A DNA stretch of 64,000 nucleotides, taken from assembly GCF_003259435.1 (NCBI RefSeq), contig NZ_QLMA01000003.1:558001-622000 (forward strand), read 5' to 3'. This document shows positions 63,435 to 64,000 of the stretch, piece by piece. The notes under the pieces were generated by a model. The model made no database searches, had not been told where the DNA came from, and worked only from the letters and a program-made list of their open reading frames with translations. A program made the position numbers and the translations under genes. The stretch is from Chitinophaga dinghuensis (GTDB lineage: Bacteria; Bacteroidota; Bacteroidia; Chitinophagales; Chitinophagaceae). Numbering within the stretch: the stretch's first letter is position 1; each line of letters starts with the position of its first letter.

Positions 63435-64000
63435 TTAGTTTCTTACTCGTTTCTTATACTTGCGAAAGAGACTTTGCCATTGAATTTTCAGGACACCGAG
63501 GATACCCTCTTTTACAATGCCTTTACTCATTTTGGAATAGCCTTCCTTACGATCCTTAAATGTGATAGGTACTTCAGCAATTTTGAAGCCCAGTTTCCAG
63601 GCAGTAAACTTCATTTCTATCTGGAATGCATAGCCTACAAACTGGATCTGGTCCAGGTTAATGGCTTCCAGTACTGCGCTGCTATAGCAAACGAAACCTG
63701 CAGTCGGATCTTTCACTGGCATCCAGGTGATCAGTCCTACATAGATAGAGGCGCCATAGGAGAGCACTGCTCTGTCCCATGGCCAGTTTTCAGTTTTCCC
63801 ACCTTTCACATACCTGGAGCCTACGGATACGTCTGCGCCACCTTTGGCACAAGCGTCGTAGAGACGGATCAGGTCTTTCGGGTTATGGGAAAAGTCGGCA
63901 TCCATTTCAAAAATATAGCGATAGCCTTTGGCTAAAGCCCATTTAAATCCATGGATGTATGCGGTTCCCAAGCCCTGCTTACCTGAACGTTCTTCCAGGA
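63435..64000 (-). CDS. Polyprenol-phosphate glycosyltransferase (DPM1-like GT2), C-terminal part
   Basis: Transfers a sugar, usually mannose, from GDP-mannose to a polyprenyl phosphate at the membrane. The start lies beyond the right edge; 188 codons are present. The GT-A fold is evident from RSGKQGLGTAYIHGFKWAL, the metal and nucleotide motif FEMDADFSHNP with DxD, and GGADVSVGSRYVKGG. KDPTAGFVCYSS and EVPITFKDRKEGYSKMS near the C-terminus are the DPM1-type block that includes the catalytic-base region. No C-terminal membrane helices follow, as in the short bacterial Ppm1/DPM1 form. It may feed lipoprotein or glycan mannosylation; this is not shown here. Confidence 0.9.
   Translation of the reverse strand, partial: LEERSGKQGLGTAYIHGFKWALAKGYRYIFEMDADFSHNPKDLIRLYDACAKGGADVSVGSRYVKGGKTENWPWDRAVLSYGASIYVGLITWMPVKDPTAGFVCYSSAVLEAINLDQIQFVGYAFQIEMKFTAWKLGFKIAEVPITFKDRKEGYSKMSKGIVKEGILGVLKIQWQSLFRKYKKRVRN

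Noticed and set aside
1..64000. CRISPR arrays, tRNA or rRNA genes, insertion sequences
   Set aside because: No regularly spaced repeats, no cloverleaf-compatible sequence, and no transposase reading frame or terminal inverted repeats were noticed on reading both strands.

Overview
The window is a piece of a Bacteroidota chromosome, most like a Chitinophaga-type member of the Chitinophagaceae. The signs are a SusC/SusD pair controlled by an ECF sigma factor and a FecR-type anti-sigma factor, a metalloprotease with a type IX secretion (T9SS) C-terminal sorting domain, HU-CCDC81/SPOR and OmpA/TSP3 envelope proteins, TAnnTTTG-type -7 promoter elements and few Shine-Dalgarno sites. The assignment rests on gene families; no rRNA or tRNA is present to confirm it.

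Layout. 1-9.3 kb is mostly core: argS (cut by the left edge), a small outer-membrane barrel, an OmpA-family protein, dnaK, a CBM20-GH77 4-alpha-glucanotransferase and an overlapping dipeptide epimerase. 9.3-11.7 kb is a leftward operon of a cytoplasmic caspase-fold (C25/gingipain-like) peptidase and two small unassigned proteins. A DUF6807 protein follows. 13.2-15.1 kb holds three membrane proteins, the last with a DUF3137 domain.

15.1-25.3 kb is a Bacteroidota type VI secretion system (T6SS subtype iii) in three blocks: tssB-tssC-DUF4138/TraN-like (+), PKD protein-tssE-tssF (-), and tssG-tssN-tssK-tssO-tssD/hcp (+). Sheath, tube, baseplate and part of the membrane complex are encoded. No ClpV (TssH), VgrG (TssI), TssP, TssQ or TssR could be recognised. 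The TraN-like periplasmic gene is unexpected, and next to it lies a gap that looks like a decayed gene.

25.5-49.6 kb is housekeeping and envelope: an aldehyde dehydrogenase-coaA-metallo-hydrolase operon, an MFS exporter, the glycolytic pair pfkA-pyk, an S9A peptidase, an RmlD-like reductase, an HU-CCDC81/SPOR protein, a TPR protein plus barrel pair, a DoxX-thioesterase-CinA-E2 acyltransferase run, an RRM protein, a DUF4230 protein, a cupin, a GNAT and an AraC regulator. 49.8-62.4 kb is a large secreted S9 peptidase, then ECF sigma-FecR-SusC-SusD and an M4 protease with a T9SS tail, which suggests uptake of peptides or glycopeptides. The right edge has an EamA transporter and a polyprenol-phosphate glycosyltransferase cut by the window end.

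Strong hairpin terminators separate most convergent units. No CRISPR array, insertion sequence, prophage or tRNA was seen.
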